Positions 62,430 through 64,000 of a stretch of DNA of 64,000 nucleotides are shown here, piece by piece. Positions within the stretch are counted from its first letter, which is position 1. The number at the start of each line of letters is the position of its first letter. This DNA is from Melaminivora suipulveris (lineage in GTDB: Bacteria > Pseudomonadota > Gammaproteobacteria > Burkholderiales > Burkholderiaceae_C), in contig NZ_CP027667.1 of NCBI RefSeq assembly GCF_003008575.1, forward strand, positions 2,112,501-2,176,500, in the 5' to 3' direction. A model generated the notes under the pieces. It searched no databases. It was not told where the DNA came from and saw nothing but the letters and a program-made list of their open reading frames with translations. Made by a program: the position numbers and the translations under genes.

Positions 62430-63374
62430 ATGTCCACACCGGTCTTCAAGGTCTTCATCGATGGCGAGGCAGGCACCACCGGCCTGCAGATCCGCGAGCG
62501 CCTGCAGGGCATGCCGCAGATCGAGCTGGTCAGCATCGCGCCCGAGCGGCGCAAGGACGCCGCCGCCAAGCGCGAGCTGGTCGCCGAGGTGGACATGGTC
62601 ATCCTGTGCCTGCACGACGACGCGGCGCGCGAGACTGCGGCCTTGGTCGATGCGGTGACGCAAGAGACGGGCCGCGCCATTCGCATCATCGACGCCTCGA
62701 CCGCGCACCGCACGGCCGAGGGCTGGACATTCGGCTTTGCCGAGCTGTGCCACGGCCAGGCGCAGGCGGTGCGCCAGGCCACGCGCGTGTCCAACCCCGG
62801 TTGCTACTCCACCGGCGCCATCGCGCTGCTGCGCCCGCTGGTCGATGCCGGCCTGATCCCGCCGGATCACGCGCTGGCGCTGCCGTCTGTCAGCGGCTAC
62901 TCCGGCGGCGGGCGTTCCATGATCGAGGCCTACGAGGCCGGCAGCGCCGCGCCCTTCGAGTTGTACGCCCTGGGCCTGTCGCACAAGCACCTGCCCGAGA
63001 TCATGAAATACACCGGCATGACGCGCCGGCCGATCTTCATCCCCGCCGTGGGCAACTTCCGCCAGGGCATGCTGGTGCAACTGCCGCTGCACCTGGACCT
63101 GCTGCCGGCCCAGCCGCGCGCGGCCGACCTGCAGGGCGCGCTGGCCGCGCACTACGCGCACAGCAACACGCCCGAGCAGTGGGTGCGCGTGCTGCCGCCC
63201 ACCGAGGACGGCAAGCTGGAGCCCACGGCGCTGAACGACACCAATAGCCTGGAGCTGCGCGTGTTCCCCAACGAGGACCACCGCCACGCCGTGCTGGTGG
63301 CGCGCCTCGATAACCTGGGCAAGGGCGCCAGCGGCGCGGCGGTGCAGAACCTGCGGCTGATGCTGGGGTTGTGA
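62430..63374 (+). CDS. argC: N-acetyl-gamma-glutamyl-phosphate reductase, short (type 2) form
   Basis: 314 residues from the ATG at 62430 after gagagg. The NAD(P)-binding lead [20 protein letters not shown], the catalytic Cys125 in [15 protein letters not shown], and [17 protein letters not shown] followed by [11 protein letters not shown] mark ArgC; the length of about 310 is the short type 2 class rather than the E. coli-like 334. Third step of arginine synthesis. Divergent from sucC across 205 bases with nothing else visible. The stop codon overlaps the start of a dispersed repeat. Confidence 0.95.
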   Translation: MSTPVFKVFIDGEAGTTGLQIRERLQGMPQIELVSIAPERRKDAAAKRELVAEVDMVILCLHDDAARETAALVDAVTQETGRAIRIIDASTAHRTAEGWTFGFAELCHGQAQAVRQATRVSNPGCYSTGAIALLRPLVDAGLIPPDHALALPSVSGYSGGGRSMIEAYEAGSAAPFELYALGLSHKHLPEIMKYTGMTRRPIFIPAVGNFRQGMLVQLPLHLDLLPAQPRAADLQGALAAHYAHSNTPEQWVRVLPPTEDGKLEPTALNDTNSLELRVFPNEDHRHAVLVARLDNLGKGASGAAVQNLRLMLGL

Positions 63375-63433
63375 GCTATCGAAATTGATAGCTGTCTACG
63401 CTTGATATACGCCGACTGAAGGCATTTTTTGCC
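63374..63433 (+). repeat. Dispersed repeat, copy 10 (best conserved)
   Basis: A perfect hairpin agctatc-gaaatt-gatagct (63374-63393), then gtctacgcttgatatacgcc, gactgaaggc and a T run to gcc. It begins on the last base of the argC stop codon and could serve as its terminator, since a T run follows. Confidence 0.85.
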
Positions 63434-63546
63434 ATAAATTGCCCGGCGCGGCAGTCCAGCCCGTCTGCCGGACAATCGCCGCTTTCGCACTGACTCATCT
63501 CACCTTCGTGCCAGACCGTCCCGACCAGCCCCGCCCTTCCACCGCC

Positions 63547-64000
63547 ATGACGCCCGCCGAGCGCCGCGCCAGCGTCAGCCTGGCGTCCATCTTCGCGCTG
63601 CGCATGCTGGGCCTGTTCCTGGTGTTGCCGGTGTTCATGCTGGAGGCGCGCAAATACCCCGGCGGCGACGATCCGGCCCTGGTCGGTCTGGCCATGGGCA
63701 TCTACGGCCTGACGCAGGCCTTCCTGCAGTTGCCCGTGGGCCTGGCGTCCGACCGCTGGGGCAGGAAGCGCGTGATCGTCGCCGGGTTGCTGGTGTTCGC
63801 CGCCGGCAGCCTGTGGGCCGCGCTGGCGAGTGACCTCATGGGCCTGCTGCTGGGCCGCGCCGTGCAGGGCGCGGGCGCGGTGTCGGCGGCCGTCACGGCG
63901 CTGCTGGCCGACCAGACGCGCGAGGTGGTGCGCACCAAGGCCATGGCGCTGGTGGGCGTCAGCATCGGGCTGATGTTCGCCATCGCCCTGGTGGCCGCCC
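63547..64000 (+). CDS. MFS transporter, N-terminal part (cut by window edge)
   Basis: The visible 151 codons begin MTPAERRASVSLASIFALRM and contain about five hydrophobic helices, with the MFS loop motif LPVGLASDRWGRKRVIVAGL between helices 2 and 3 and LLLGRAVQGAGAVSAAVTAL in helix 4. A GTG start 13 codons earlier (near 63508) is also possible. The pattern resembles YajR-like drug or sugar exporters (DHA1 group). The 3' end is outside the window. Confidence 0.9.
   Translation, partial: MTPAERRASVSLASIFALRMLGLFLVLPVFMLEARKYPGGDDPALVGLAMGIYGLTQAFLQLPVGLASDRWGRKRVIVAGLLVFAAGSLWAALASDLMGLLLGRAVQGAGAVSAAVTALLADQTREVVRTKAMALVGVSIGLMFAIALVAA

Overview
This is a GC-rich (roughly two-thirds G+C) chromosomal segment of a betaproteobacterium, most likely family Comamonadaceae (order Burkholderiales, the Acidovorax/Alicycliphilus/Melaminivora neighbourhood). 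That placement rests on the housekeeping gene content (secDF-yajC, glnE, purB, sucCD, short-form argC, moaC, YhdP, YaeQ), on strong GC3 bias, and on at least ten copies of a 50-65 bp intergenic repeat (hairpin with atagct, then cgcttg, then acgccgactgaaggc, then a T run) that I associate with this family.

Layout. 1-4.6 kb: secF (cut by the window edge), secD and yajC on the minus strand, then a divergent MscS channel. 4.6-8.9 kb: a fused indolepyruvate:ferredoxin oxidoreductase with a divergent Lrp-type regulator. 9-10.7 kb: an MFS exporter. 10.8-12.8 kb: an acquired type II restriction-modification island (N4-cytosine methyltransferase, SmaI-like nuclease, controller protein). 13-17.3 kb: a DUF2868/DUF3482-like membrane protein, MltA, a 50-residue membrane peptide and an OmpA-type lipoprotein. 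17.3-25 kb: a minus-strand operon of yhdP, a nitrilase-family amidase, a sensor kinase and a FixJ-type regulator, all joined by 1-4 base overlaps. 25-27.8 kb: glnE.

27.8-28.7 kb is a non-coding block of nested hairpins whose two outer arms are inverted copies of one another. It is followed by a tetR-OMF-MFP-RND efflux operon ending in a degenerate HD-GYP protein (28.8-36.5 kb). 36.5-43.5 kb is mainly core: a structured RNA candidate, purB, yaeQ, two small zinc/cysteine proteins, a manganese (yybP-ykoY) riboswitch before terC, a YvlD-type membrane protein, a BepA-like metalloprotease, moaC and tRNA-Arg(TCT). 43.6-53.5 kb holds two Uma2-family nuclease-like genes around an AhpD-like protein and a seven-gene minus-strand operon: dipeptide-type ABC importer, N-formylglutamate amidohydrolase-family enzyme and M20 amidohydrolase.

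53.6-58.2 kb is an accessory stretch: Rpn/YhgA-type nuclease with a 12-bp tandem repeat, a REP-associated-type transposase, a type IV pilin gene with a recognisable sigma-54 promoter, an orphan 3' fragment of a brnA antitoxin, and vapBC. The window closes with an FHA protein and a PP2C phosphatase, sucDC, argC and the start of another MFS gene.

The most interesting features are (i) the SmaI-like island, (ii) the hairpin block at 27.8-28.7 kb with compensatory changes between its arms, and (iii) dispersed repeats absorbed into protein-coding sequence: part of the signal peptide of the M48 protease, the C-terminus of the efflux adaptor, and the start codon of the DUF2868 protein. I found no CRISPR array, rRNA, prophage or intact IS element. 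Family assignments are from reading the translations; nothing here was searched against a database.
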